DNA of 64,000 bases from Acidobacteriota bacterium (lineage in GTDB: Bacteria; Acidobacteriota; Vicinamibacteria; Vicinamibacterales; CAVVIG01). The notes beneath the pieces are model-generated. The model was not told the DNA's origin. It worked only from the letters and a program-made list of their open reading frames with translations, and made no database searches. The stretch is from assembly GCA_003222395.1 (NCBI GenBank), contig QHWB01000045.1, forward strand, positions 23,004-87,003, written 5' to 3'. The position numbers and the translations under genes are program-made. Every line of letters starts with the position of its first letter. Positions within the stretch are counted from its first letter, which is position 1. Below are positions 56,748-64,000 of this stretch, in pieces.

Positions 56748-56842
56748 TGTTCATGTTCGATCGCAAGCAACTCCTCGTCGCGGCTGCGCTGATCTTCGTG
56801 ATGGAGATCGTCACGGTCGTCGTTCGTGCGGCCGGTTACTGA
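56747..56842 (+). CDS. 31-residue membrane protein B
   Basis: Encodes MFMFDRKQLLVAAALIFVM followed by EIVTVVVRAAGY. A short charged N-terminus then one transmembrane helix. AGGGGG lies about 8 nt before the ATG, inside a hairpin. A second ATG two codons later is possible. The end overlaps the stop of the convergent methyltransferase gene by 7 nt. Same length as protein A nearby but no sequence similarity. Function unknown. Confidence 0.65.
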   Translation: MFMFDRKQLLVAAALIFVMEIVTVVVRAAGY

Positions 56843-57348
56843 ATTGTCCAGAGAAAGACATCTTCGTTCTCCACGCGGACGTGCGCGTCGGGCTGCCAGG
56901 ACCCGATTGGGAACTGGTGAGACACGACGCGCGCGCCGCGCCGCAACTCGCGTTTGAGCTTCGGCTCCAGCCGTGCGTTCACGCTTGCCGACAACCACAA
57001 CGCGACGACCGTCGCTTCCGAGATGTCGGCCTCGAAGAGATCGCCTTCGATGAAGGTGACGCGATCGGCGACCTCGCCCTCGCGCGCCACCTGGCGCGAG
57101 ATGGCGACGAGGCGCGGGTCGATTTCGACGCCGACGCCTAACGCGCCGTACTTTTGCGCCGCGAGGATGACGATGCGGCCGTCTCCCGATCCAAGATCGT
57201 AGACCACGTCGTCGCGCGTGACGTGGGCGAGCTGCAGCATCGCGTCGGCGATCGGTTGAGGCGTGGCGGCGAAGTGGATGTCGGGCGGGTGCTGAGGTCG
57301 CTGGTCCGCCAGGATCGTCAGCGCAAAGAGGATCGCGACCACGCGCAC
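56836..57348 (-). CDS. Class I SAM-dependent methyltransferase, probably exported or anchored
   Basis: 170 residues. An N-terminal hydrophobic segment (VVAILFALTILADQ) looks like a signal or anchor, which is odd for an enzyme needing SAM. The core is a short class I fold: ATPQPIADAMLQLAHVTRDDVVYDLGSGDGRIVILAAQKYGALGVGVEIDPRL (SAM motif), VTFIEGDLFEADISEATVVALWLS, and a final ARVVSHQFPIGSWQPD. The GTG at 57348 follows TAAAAT by exactly 6 nt, a leaderless-type start. The target is unknown. Similar exported methyltransferase-like proteins occur in several phyla. Confidence 0.82.
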   Translation of the reverse strand: MRVVAILFALTILADQRPQHPPDIHFAATPQPIADAMLQLAHVTRDDVVYDLGSGDGRIVILAAQKYGALGVGVEIDPRLVAISRQVAREGEVADRVTFIEGDLFEADISEATVVALWLSASVNARLEPKLKRELRRGARVVSHQFPIGSWQPDAHVRVENEDVFLWTIQ

Positions 57349-57508
57349 GAGGCCATTTTATTCCGCGCGCAGCGCGAGATCCTGAAGAATGGTTTCGGCA
57401 AGCATCGATTTGGTTCTTGGACGACCAGAGCGACGGCCTGCTTCTGGCAGGGGCGCCGAACGCCCGGCTTCCAGGACATCGACCGTCAGCGCCGGTGACG
57501 TCGGCGCG

Positions 57509-57514
57509 TATAAT
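57509..57514 (+). promoter_or_regulatory. -10 box TATAAT before the heme-toroid gene
   Basis: Perfect TATAAT ending exactly 6 nt before the ATG at 57521, predicting transcription start at the A of the ATG. Confidence 0.72.
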
Positions 57515-57520
57515 CCCCTC

Positions 57521-58612
57521 ATGCGCTTCATGACATCGTGCGTGCTGATGCTGCTGCTGGCAGGGGCAACCGCGTGGACCGCCGGCGAGGGCGGCTGGGA
57601 TCCGAAGGCGGCGGCCTCGTATCTCGACGGCCGGGCGAACTGGTGGGTCGCGTGGCCGAGCGCCGCGCGCGATCACGAAACGTTCTGCATCTCGTGTCAC
57701 ACCGGGATGCCGTATGCGATCGCGCGTCCGGCGCTCCGCGCCGCGCTCGCCGAGCGTCAGCCGACCGCCGCCGAAGCGAAGATGCTCGACGTGGTCGCCA
57801 AGCGCGTCGCGCTGTGGAAGGACGTCGATCCGTGGTATCCGGATCAGACGCGAGGCATTCCGAAGACGAGCGAGTCGCGCGGCACCGAGGCGGTGATCAA
57901 CGCGCTCGTTCTCGCGACGCGCGATCGCGACCGCGGACATCTTGCCGATGACACACGCGCCGCGTTCGGCCACATGTGGGCGCTGCAGATGCGGACCCAG
58001 GCCCTCTCGGGCGCGTGGCCCTGGCTGAATTTTCACTACGAGCCGTGGGAGTCGTCGGATGCGCCCTATTTCGGCGCGGCGCTGGCCGTCGTCGCGATTG
58101 GGACGGCGCCGGACGGCTATGCCGCCGATCCATCCATTCAGGAGAATCTCAAGCTGCTGCGCGCCTACGCCCAGCGCGAGGTCGAGCACCAGCCTCTGCT
58201 GAATCGCGCGCTGATGCTCTGGGCCTCGTCGAAGGTCGGCGACGTGTTGACGCCTCCGCAGCGCCAGGCGATCGCCGAGTCTCTGCTCGCGGCGCAGCAG
58301 GACGACGGCGGCTGGAGCATGGCGTCGCTCGGTACGTTCAAGCGGGTCGACGACACCGCCCTGGACACGCAGACCGACGGCTACGCGACGAGCGTCGTCA
58401 CGCTGGCGCTGCAGAACGCCGGCGGCGCGGCGTCATCCGACGCGCGCGTGCGAAAAGGGCTGGATTGGCTGCGGCGGCACCAGGATCGATCCACCGGTCA
58501 ATGGGCCGCGACCTCGCTCAACAAACGTCGCGATCCCGCGAGCGATCCGGGCCGCTTCATGAACGATGCGGCGTCGGCGTACGCCGTGCTGTCCCTTACA
58601 ACTGCGCGCTGA
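57521..58612 (+). CDS. Exported alpha/alpha-toroid (prenyltransferase/squalene cyclase-like) protein with one c-type heme site
   Basis: 363 residues with a signal peptide (FMTSCVLMLLLAGATAWTAG). Just after it, ETFCISCHTGMPYAIARPAL carries a CxxCH heme c attachment site. The rest is a set of helical repeats typical of the terpene cyclase toroid (NLKLLRAYAQREVEHQPLLNRALMLWASS, LLAAQQDDGGWSMASLGTF, TDGYATSVVTLALQNAGG, GLDWLRRHQDRSTGQWAATSLNKRRD), with Q-x-x-D-G-G-W blocks. No cyclase aspartate-rich motif is evident, so it is probably not a cyclase. An extracytoplasmic electron-transfer or binding role is inferred. Confidence 0.82.
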   Translation: MRFMTSCVLMLLLAGATAWTAGEGGWDPKAAASYLDGRANWWVAWPSAARDHETFCISCHTGMPYAIARPALRAALAERQPTAAEAKMLDVVAKRVALWKDVDPWYPDQTRGIPKTSESRGTEAVINALVLATRDRDRGHLADDTRAAFGHMWALQMRTQALSGAWPWLNFHYEPWESSDAPYFGAALAVVAIGTAPDGYAADPSIQENLKLLRAYAQREVEHQPLLNRALMLWASSKVGDVLTPPQRQAIAESLLAAQQDDGGWSMASLGTFKRVDDTALDTQTDGYATSVVTLALQNAGGAASSDARVRKGLDWLRRHQDRSTGQWAATSLNKRRDPASDPGRFMNDAASAYAVLSLTTAR

Positions 58613-58623
58613 AATGGGGAGTG

Positions 58624-58690
58624 ATCACCACGAAAAACACGAAAACCACGAAACCGAAAATCAATTTCGGATGTTCGTGGCTTTCGTGGC
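58624..58690. repeat. Inverted CACGAAAA / TTTCGTGG repeats
   Basis: Left arm (58627-58653) has three copies of CACGAAAA-type units, and right arm (58674-58689) has two complementary TTCGTGG units. An inner stem CCGAAAAT / ATTTCGG fills the middle. It lies between the two convergent stops (58612 and 58707), a likely two-way terminator. Confidence 0.75.
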
Positions 58691-58706
58691 AAAGGCGTGA
58701 TGGGCG

Positions 58707-59873
58707 CTAAGCGATCATGACCTTGCGCGGCACCTGCGAGTTCTCCTCGAGGAACGATTTCTTCGTCTCGAGCTCCTGCGCGGTCGGCTGAACCTTGCCG
58801 TTCGTGTCGGTCGCGCGCGAGACGAGCGTGTGCGCGCCCGGCGTCGCGCCCTTCCATTGATAGGTGAACAGCTTCCAGCCGTACTTGTCCTTCGTCGACG
58901 GATCCATCGTCGCCGGCTGCCACGGTCCTTCGTCGACTTTCACTTCGACAGACTTGATCGGCGTGCCGTCGTTGAGAATCACGCCGAGCACCTTGTACTG
59001 ATCGCCGTTCTTCGTCACCCGCGCGATGAACGACTTCAGGTTCATGTGCGTGACGGCGGTTTCCATGTACTTCATCTCGCCGTCGATCATCTCGCCTCTG
59101 ATCGTCCGGTACCAGCGCGACTGATACTTACCCGTGTAGGCGTCTTCCTGAATGTGAATCTGCGAGAGCCATTTCACGTTGCAGACGCCATACCATCCCG
59201 GAACGAGGAGCCGAAGCGGCGCGCCCTGATGCTTCGTCAATGGCTGGCCGTTCAACGCCCACGCGAGGAACGGTTCGGGCGACAGCGCCTTTTCGCGATT
59301 CAGGCTGCGCCCGAACGGCACGTCGATCTTGAATTTCTGCGCGCGCCATTCGACTTCCTCTTCGCCGTGATCGGCGCCGAAGAAGACGAACTCGCGCGCC
59401 GCCGGTTTCACGCCTGCAGAATCGAGCACCGATTTCAGCGAGACACCGGTCCACCGGCCGTTGCCGCACAGGCCATTGAGCGGACCGCGGTTGCCGGAGC
59501 ATTCGAAGCCGGCAACGAGATCGGTGCTGCCGATCTTTTTCAGATCGTCGAGCGACAGCTGTTTGGACCGGTCCACCAGACCGGAGATCTTCAATCTGAA
59601 TGCCGCGGCGTCGATCGTGGGATGCCCGTAATGCTGCGTCGTCCCGAACTTGTCGGCCGGCGTAAACGGACCATCAATGGTCCGCACGTCCAGCAGGCGT
59701 CGGTCCGGCGGCGTCTCCCACCGAACGTTGTCGGGGATGTCAGTGAACGGCACGTCCGTGTCGCCTTGCGCGAGGACGGGCAGCGCCCACTCCGGAATAT
59801 CGAGAACGCCCAGTCCGGCCACGATTAGGGTTCCCTTGAGGATGTCTCGGCGCGTGCGTTGATTCATCAGCAT
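58707..59873 (-). CDS. Tat-exported sulfite oxidase (SorA/SUOX-like)
   Basis: 388 residues. The signal QRTRRDILKGTLIVAGLGVL has the twin-arginine motif. The molybdopterin domain contains LVAGFECSGNRGPLNGLCGNGRWTGVSL (the first Cys would ligate Mo), FFGADHGEEEVEW, LAWALNGQPLTKHQGAPLRLLVPGWYGVCNVKWLSQI. The C-terminal dimerisation domain (IARVTKNGDQYKVLGVILNDGTPIKSVEVKVDEGPWQPATMD) is present. There is no heme domain, so it needs a separate electron acceptor. GGGAG 6 nt before the ATG at 59873 sets the start. Confidence 0.93.
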   Translation of the reverse strand: MLMNQRTRRDILKGTLIVAGLGVLDIPEWALPVLAQGDTDVPFTDIPDNVRWETPPDRRLLDVRTIDGPFTPADKFGTTQHYGHPTIDAAAFRLKISGLVDRSKQLSLDDLKKIGSTDLVAGFECSGNRGPLNGLCGNGRWTGVSLKSVLDSAGVKPAAREFVFFGADHGEEEVEWRAQKFKIDVPFGRSLNREKALSPEPFLAWALNGQPLTKHQGAPLRLLVPGWYGVCNVKWLSQIHIQEDAYTGKYQSRWYRTIRGEMIDGEMKYMETAVTHMNLKSFIARVTKNGDQYKVLGVILNDGTPIKSVEVKVDEGPWQPATMDPSTKDKYGWKLFTYQWKGATPGAHTLVSRATDTNGKVQPTAQELETKKSFLEENSQVPRKVMIA

Positions 59874-60000
59874 GGATTTCTCCCGGTGGCGCGGATTATA
59901 CCGGAGGTGATTGCTTTTTTGGTCATCCCACTGGGGTGTATGCTTGCCCGCCACAACGCGTCAAATCCAGGCGGAAACTCGGAAGGCTGCGGAGGGTCAG

Positions 60001-63000
60001 ATGCGTCGAGCCGCTCTCTTGTTGCTATGGATGATCGCCATGTCGGGTTCGCTCGCTGCGCAGGTGCCGACCGGCGCCATCGCCGGAACCGTGACCGATC
60101 AAGTCGGGGCGGTGCTGCCGAAGGCGGCGGTCTCGGTGACGAACCGCGACACCGGCGCGGCGCGTTCCGTTCAAACGGGACCCGACGGGTCGTTTTCGGT
60201 TCCCACGCTGCCGGCCGGCCCGTACGACGTCCTCATCGAGGCGCCGGGATTTCAGCCGACCGTGAGCCCGGTCGACGTCGCCGTCGGGACGACGACGACC
60301 GTGAAGATGTCCCTGCAGGTGAGCACACGGCAGGAGGCGGTCACCGTAACAGGCACGGCCACGATGGTCGATCTCGAATCGAACCGCGTGCAGGGCGTCG
60401 TCGGCCGCACGCAGATCGAAAACCTCCCGCTGAACGGCCGCAGCTTCCTGAACCTTGCGCAGCTTCAGCCGGGCGTCACCGTGAACCTCGGCAACCCGGC
60501 GCAGTTCAACGCGCAATTCAACGTGTCGGTGCTCGGCGGTCCGGCGTCGCATACGGCGATCACCGTCGACGGCGGCAACGTCCGCAATCCGGTGGAAGGC
60601 GGCACCGGCCAGAACTTCTCGCAGGAGGTCGTCCAGGAATTCCAGATCTCGACGGCGAACTTCGATCTGTCGACCGGCATCACGGCATTCGGCGCGATCA
60701 ACGTCGTCACGCGCTCCGGATCGAACGATTTTCGCGGCGCCGGCTATCTGTATTTCCGCGATCACAACCTCGCCGCCTATCCGAGCCTCGCGCGCAACTC
60801 GCTGACCGACGATCCCGATTTCTCGCGTAAACAGGGCGGCTTCGTGCTCGGCGGGCCGATCAAGAAGGACAAGGTGCAGTTCTTCGCGAACTACGAGCAC
60901 ACAAGCCAGCAGGGCGTGTACGTCGTGCAGCCCGATCTGCCGTCGGTGGCGACGTTCGGAACGCTGGCGCCGGCGCCGTACAACGGCAACCAGTTCAGCG
61001 GCCGCGTGGACTACCACGCGAACAACAATCACTCGCTGTTCGTTCGGTACTCGCATGACGGCAACACCAACAGCGGGCCGTTCGGGATTCCGGTGCCGCC
61101 GTCCAACTTCGTGTCGAACGACAACTGGGTCGACCAGCAGCTCGTCGGGCTCACCAGCATCCTGCGCAGCAATCTCGTGAACGATCTCCGCTTCTCGCAC
61201 ATGTACTGGAGGAATCGGAACGCGCCGGCGTCGTGCGACGGCGATCCGAGCGGCAACTGCATCGGATCGGGCGGACCCGAAATCTTCTACCTGAACTCGG
61301 TCAACTTCGCGCTCGGCAACAACTTCAACTCGCCGCAGGGCCGCGATCTGCATCGCTTCCCGATCTCCGACAACATGACGTGGTTGAAGAACAGCCATCA
61401 GGTGAAGTTCGGCGGCGAGTTCGAGCACATCGACGCGGTCGGCTACTGGGGCTTCTTCGATCCGGCGCGCGCGTACCTCCTGTCGCCGGAATTCCTGGCG
61501 AACATCAACCCGGTGCTCCCGGCGCTCTTCGGACTTCCCGACGGCAAGATTCACAACCAGGCGGATCTCAGGAAGCTGCCGGTCGTGGCGTTCCTCGTCG
61601 GGATCGGCGATCGATCGCAGCCGTCCTATCACCTGGACAACGCGAGGGGCAACAACAAGTTCCACTTCTACGCGCAGGACAGCTGGAAGGTGACGCCGTC
61701 GTTCACCTTCAACTACGGCATGGGATGGCAGCACGAGACCAACGTGCTCAACTACGATCTGTCGAAGCCGGCGTATCTCGCGCCGATCTACGGCAGCGAC
61801 CTCGGCCCGACGCAGAAGGAGTACAAGAACTTCTCGCCGGCCGTCGGATTCGCCTGGTCGCTCGGCAAGGATCGGCCGACGGTCATCCGCGGCGGCGCCG
61901 GCATCTTCTACGATACGCAGCTTGGCTGGTGGCGCCTCGGCGAGCGCGCCGTCATCGGCGGCTCGGGGCGTCAGTTCATCGGGAACGCCGCAGTGACCAA
62001 TCCGCTGACCGGCCAGCCGTTCAGCACCGCTTTTCTCAACTCGCTCGCGCTCAACTACGGCGCGTTCCTGCAGCTGCTGCCATCGCTGCGCGCGCAGCAG
62101 GACGCGAAGTATCCCGGCACCGGCGACCAGCCGCAGATCCTGCTGTCGAAGCAGGCGACCGCGCTCGGCGCGCTGTACCCGCACGAATTTCCGACCGCGA
62201 GCGCGCGCCACTTCAACATCGGATTCCAGCGCGAGCTCACCGGCGAGATGGTGCTGCAGACCGACCTCGTGTATCGGAAGATGATTCACGGCACGCCGGG
62301 TGGCTTCTTCGGCGCGAGCGTCGACTTCAACCGCTTCAACGCCATCGACGGCCCGGTCATCCCGCGGTGCGTCGGCGCGCAGGCCAACGATCCAGCGGCG
62401 GAATGCTCGTCGGGCCCGATCAATTTCTGGTGGCCCGGCGCGACCTCCACTTATAAAGGTCTCCTCGTCAGGCTCGACAAGCGCCTCGCGCATCGTTATC
62501 AGTTCACCGCGTCGTACGCGCTCCAGAGCAGCCAGAGCATCGGCGACGTCACGCAGAATCTGAACGACTACTTCGCCACGTACGGTCCCGATCTGCCGCG
62601 CCACAACCTCACCGTGTCCGGCCTGGTCGATCTGCCAGGACAGGTGCAGCTGTCGGTGCTCTCGACGTTCCTCAGCCGGCCGCCGGTGGCGCCGACGATC
62701 AATGGCTTCGACAACACAGGCACGAACGTGTCGAGCAGCGGCTTCACGCCGCTCCTCGAGATCCTCGGCAAGGGCTACTCGGGATATCTGAGCAAGTCGG
62801 AGCTGCAGGATCTCGTGAATCAGTACAACACCACATTCGCCGGAACGCTGACGCCGGCGGGCAAGGCCGGAATTTCGGCCGGCCAGCGGTACCCCGCGAT
62901 TACACTGCCGTCCGACTATCAGCTCGGCGACGTGTTCACGTCGCAGGACGTGCGTGTGATGAAGACGATCGGGCTCGGCGACCGGACACAGCTGCGTCTC

Positions 63001-63162
63001 ATCGGAGAAGCGTTCAACATCTTCAACGTGTCGAACCTGACGAACTACAACTTCAACCTCGTCGTGCCGTCGACGTTCGGCAAAGCGAACCAGCGCGTCG
63101 GTCAGACGTTCGGATCGGGCGGTCCGCGCGCGTTCCAGCTGGCCGCCCGGTTCTCGTTCTGA
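60001..63162 (+). CDS. Oar-like TonB-dependent receptor with carboxypeptidase-regulatory N-domain
   Basis: 1053 residues. Signal peptide (RRAALLLLWMIAMSGSLAA|QVPTG); a carboxypeptidase-regulatory-like domain (about 22-110, GAIAGTVTDQVGAVLPKAAVSVTN...FSVPTLPAGPYDVLIEAPGFQP); plug domain (IENLPLNGRSFLNLAQLQPGV, DGGNVRNPVEGG, VVQEFQISTANFDLSTGITAFGAINVVTRSGSNDFRGAGYLYFRD); then a long outer-membrane barrel ending QRVGQTFGSGGPRAFQLAARFSF with C-terminal Phe. Such proteins are abundant in Acidobacteria, and the imported substrate is unknown. GGAGGG 5 nt before the ATG at 60001 sets the start. Confidence 0.94.
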   Translation: MRRAALLLLWMIAMSGSLAAQVPTGAIAGTVTDQVGAVLPKAAVSVTNRDTGAARSVQTGPDGSFSVPTLPAGPYDVLIEAPGFQPTVSPVDVAVGTTTTVKMSLQVSTRQEAVTVTGTATMVDLESNRVQGVVGRTQIENLPLNGRSFLNLAQLQPGVTVNLGNPAQFNAQFNVSVLGGPASHTAITVDGGNVRNPVEGGTGQNFSQEVVQEFQISTANFDLSTGITAFGAINVVTRSGSNDFRGAGYLYFRDHNLAAYPSLARNSLTDDPDFSRKQGGFVLGGPIKKDKVQFFANYEHTSQQGVYVVQPDLPSVATFGTLAPAPYNGNQFSGRVDYHANNNHSLFVRYSHDGNTNSGPFGIPVPPSNFVSNDNWVDQQLVGLTSILRSNLVNDLRFSHMYWRNRNAPASCDGDPSGNCIGSGGPEIFYLNSVNFALGNNFNSPQGRDLHRFPISDNMTWLKNSHQVKFGGEFEHIDAVGYWGFFDPARAYLLSPEFLANINPVLPALFGLPDGKIHNQADLRKLPVVAFLVGIGDRSQPSYHLDNARGNNKFHFYAQDSWKVTPSFTFNYGMGWQHETNVLNYDLSKPAYLAPIYGSDLGPTQKEYKNFSPAVGFAWSLGKDRPTVIRGGAGIFYDTQLGWWRLGERAVIGGSGRQFIGNAAVTNPLTGQPFSTAFLNSLALNYGAFLQLLPSLRAQQDAKYPGTGDQPQILLSKQATALGALYPHEFPTASARHFNIGFQRELTGEMVLQTDLVYRKMIHGTPGGFFGASVDFNRFNAIDGPVIPRCVGAQANDPAAECSSGPINFWWPGATSTYKGLLVRLDKRLAHRYQFTASYALQSSQSIGDVTQNLNDYFATYGPDLPRHNLTVSGLVDLPGQVQLSVLSTFLSRPPVAPTINGFDNTGTNVSSSGFTPLLEILGKGYSGYLSKSELQDLVNQYNTTFAGTLTPAGKAGISAGQRYPAITLPSDYQLGDVFTSQDVRVMKTIGLGDRTQLRLIGEAFNIFNVSNLTNYNFNLVVPSTFGKANQRVGQTFGSGGPRAFQLAARFSF

Positions 63163-63400
63163 TCGCGTAGCGATTAGGGATTAGGCACCGCTCGCCTAAA
63201 AGGCTCGCGCTACTGTGTGGTGGTATGGCTCGCGCTACTGTGTGGTGGTATGGCTCGCGCTACTGTGTGGTGGTATGGCTCGCGCTACTGTGTGGTGGTG
63301 TGGCTCGCGCTACAGTGTGGCTATGTGGCTCGCGCTACTGTGCGGCCACGCCGTAGCGCGAGGCTTTCAGCCGAGCGCGTCTAATCCCTAAGCCCTAGTC
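63163..63400. repeat. Six 25-bp tandem copies flanked by inverted arms
   Basis: From 63202 a 25-bp unit (starting GGCTCGCGCTACTGTGTGG) repeats six times to about 63351, the last two copies degenerate. Outer arms (TAGCGATTAGGGATTAGGC at 63168 and CTAATCCCTAAGCCCTA at about 63380) are complementary, as are the inner pieces GGCTCGCGCTAC / GTAGCGCGAGGC. It is a hairpin structure with an expanded tandem core, right after the receptor gene. Confidence 0.85.
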
Positions 63401-63476
63401 CCTGCACGTGCGCGCGACAGCTTCACAATCCCTCCACAATCGCCATGCACACTCCATCTATGAATGGAGGCGTGCC

Positions 63477-63821
63477 ATGAACAGATGGGCAATGGCGGTA
63501 GCGGCGTTGTTTGCGGCGATGGTGATCGGCGGGATTGGATATCAGCTCGGCGTCTCGCACGGGCTGGCGCTCAGCGCACAGGCGGCGGGCGGCGCCGCCG
63601 GGGCGGCCGTCCCGCCGGACATTTATTACCGGTATTACCGGCCGTGGGGATTCGGATTCGGGTTCTTCTTTCCGTTCGCCTTCTTCGCGTTCTGGTTCCT
63701 GATCGTGCGCGGTCTCTTCTGGGGAAGACGACCGTGGCATCGTGAACGGCTCGAGGAATGGCATCGCCGCGCGCACGAACAGATGAGCGGTTCGTCGGCG
63801 CCGGATCGCGTGCGGAGCTAG
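63477..63821 (+). CDS. Small membrane protein with aromatic-rich loop
   Basis: 114 residues. Transmembrane helix 1 (MAVAALFAAMVIGGIGYQLGV), an Ala/Gly linker, YYRYYRPWGFGFGFFFPFAFFAFWFLIVRGLFWG (aromatic helix 2) and a basic amphipathic tail (RRPWHRERLEEWHRRAHEQM). GGAGG lies 7 nt before the ATG at 63477. Only 4 nt separate its stop from the ADOP gene start, so the two are one transcript. No family recognised; it could be an accessory membrane protein of the permease. Confidence 0.7.
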   Translation: MNRWAMAVAALFAAMVIGGIGYQLGVSHGLALSAQAAGGAAGAAVPPDIYYRYYRPWGFGFGFFFPFAFFAFWFLIVRGLFWGRRPWHRERLEEWHRRAHEQMSGSSAPDRVRS

Positions 63822-63825
63822 TCCC

Positions 63826-64000
63826 GTGGATCGTCTGCTGCAGGACCTGCGCTACGCCGTGCGAACCCTCGTCAGAAATCCGGTGGTGACCGTGACCGCC
63901 GTGTTGTCGCTCGCGCTGGGCATCGGCGCCAACACGACGATGTTCACGGTCATCAACACCTTGTTTCTGAATCCGATTCCGGCGTCGCGGCCGTCCGAGC
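63826..64000 (+). CDS. Second ADOP-family ABC permease, N-terminal part
   Basis: 58 residues visible, running off the right edge. From GTG: DRLLQDLRYAVRTLVRNPVV then TVTAVLSLALGIGANTTMFTVINTLFLNPIPAS, the standard ADOP start and first transmembrane helix, close to that of the complete copy at 41745. The remainder is outside the window. Co-transcribed with the preceding small membrane gene. Confidence 0.88.
   Translation, partial: MDRLLQDLRYAVRTLVRNPVVTVTAVLSLALGIGANTTMFTVINTLFLNPIPASRPSE

Noticed and set aside
60025..62604. 859-codon minus-strand frame opposite the TonB receptor
   Set aside because: Shadow of the receptor gene; no signal peptide or domain.
63202..63351. Tandem array considered as a CRISPR
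   Set aside because: Units are contiguous with no spacers and there are no cas genes.

Overview
The window is a GC-rich stretch of bacterial chromosome. It most likely comes from an Acidobacteriota member, probably of the Vicinamibacteria type. The lineage call is an inference. It rests on the ADOP-type permeases (41745-44165 and a second copy at the right edge), an Oar-like TonB receptor with an N-terminal carboxypeptidase-regulatory domain, several Tat-exported or signal-peptide enzymes, an M49/M28/M29 peptidase set, and promoters whose -10 box sits about 6 nt before the start codon.

Layout. 1-5654 (minus strand) is a glgX-glgE-treS operon for alpha-glucan and trehalose metabolism; treS runs off the left edge. 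5756-10600 holds a sulfite-oxidase-like molybdoenzyme, grpE, and a GNAT-(HD-GYP/GGDEF) pair. 11455-13772 is an MBOAT / small membrane protein / SGNH-like trio for polysaccharide O-acylation. 13797-17282 holds envelope proteins, including a serine hydrolase homologue that has lost its catalytic residues.

17535-23510 is an approximately 6 kb decayed integrated element at the 3' end of tRNA-His. It is bounded by 26-bp direct repeats. It carries a DUF433/DUF5615 toxin-antitoxin pair with a frameshifted toxin, a NarL-type two-component pair, a degenerate receiver, an uncharacterised coiled-coil protein, a group II intron reverse transcriptase relic, and the C-terminal stub of a tyrosine recombinase inside an 11-bp inverted-repeat element.

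23605-33150 is signalling and envelope redox: a diguanylate cyclase, a BarA-like hybrid kinase divergent from a receiver/zinc-ribbon protein, a TlpA-like thioredoxin next to a deleted multiheme cytochrome c gene, a HAD phosphatase and a copper-binding lipoprotein. 33210-35993 encodes a large Kelch plus collagen-like surface protein. 36167-45542 holds another kinase, a lone receiver, small exported proteins, the ADOP permease and a thioredoxin-fold lipocalin-like protein. 45545-54188 is rich in peptide-degrading enzymes (two M28, one M49, one M29), with a Tat-exported PLP enzyme and a TSUP transporter. 54850-64000 holds a coiled-coil/GAF protein, two 31-residue membrane proteins, an exported methyltransferase, a heme-containing alpha/alpha-toroid protein, a Tat-exported sulfite oxidase, the TonB receptor and the partial second ADOP permease.

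Two genome-wide habits stand out. First, many genes have a TANNNT box directly before the start codon, suggesting leaderless mRNAs. Second, the 3' ends of genes carry long hairpins built from tandem short units in inverted orientation, each locus using a different unit; one such hairpin lies in frame inside glgE. No rRNA, CRISPR array or riboswitch was seen.
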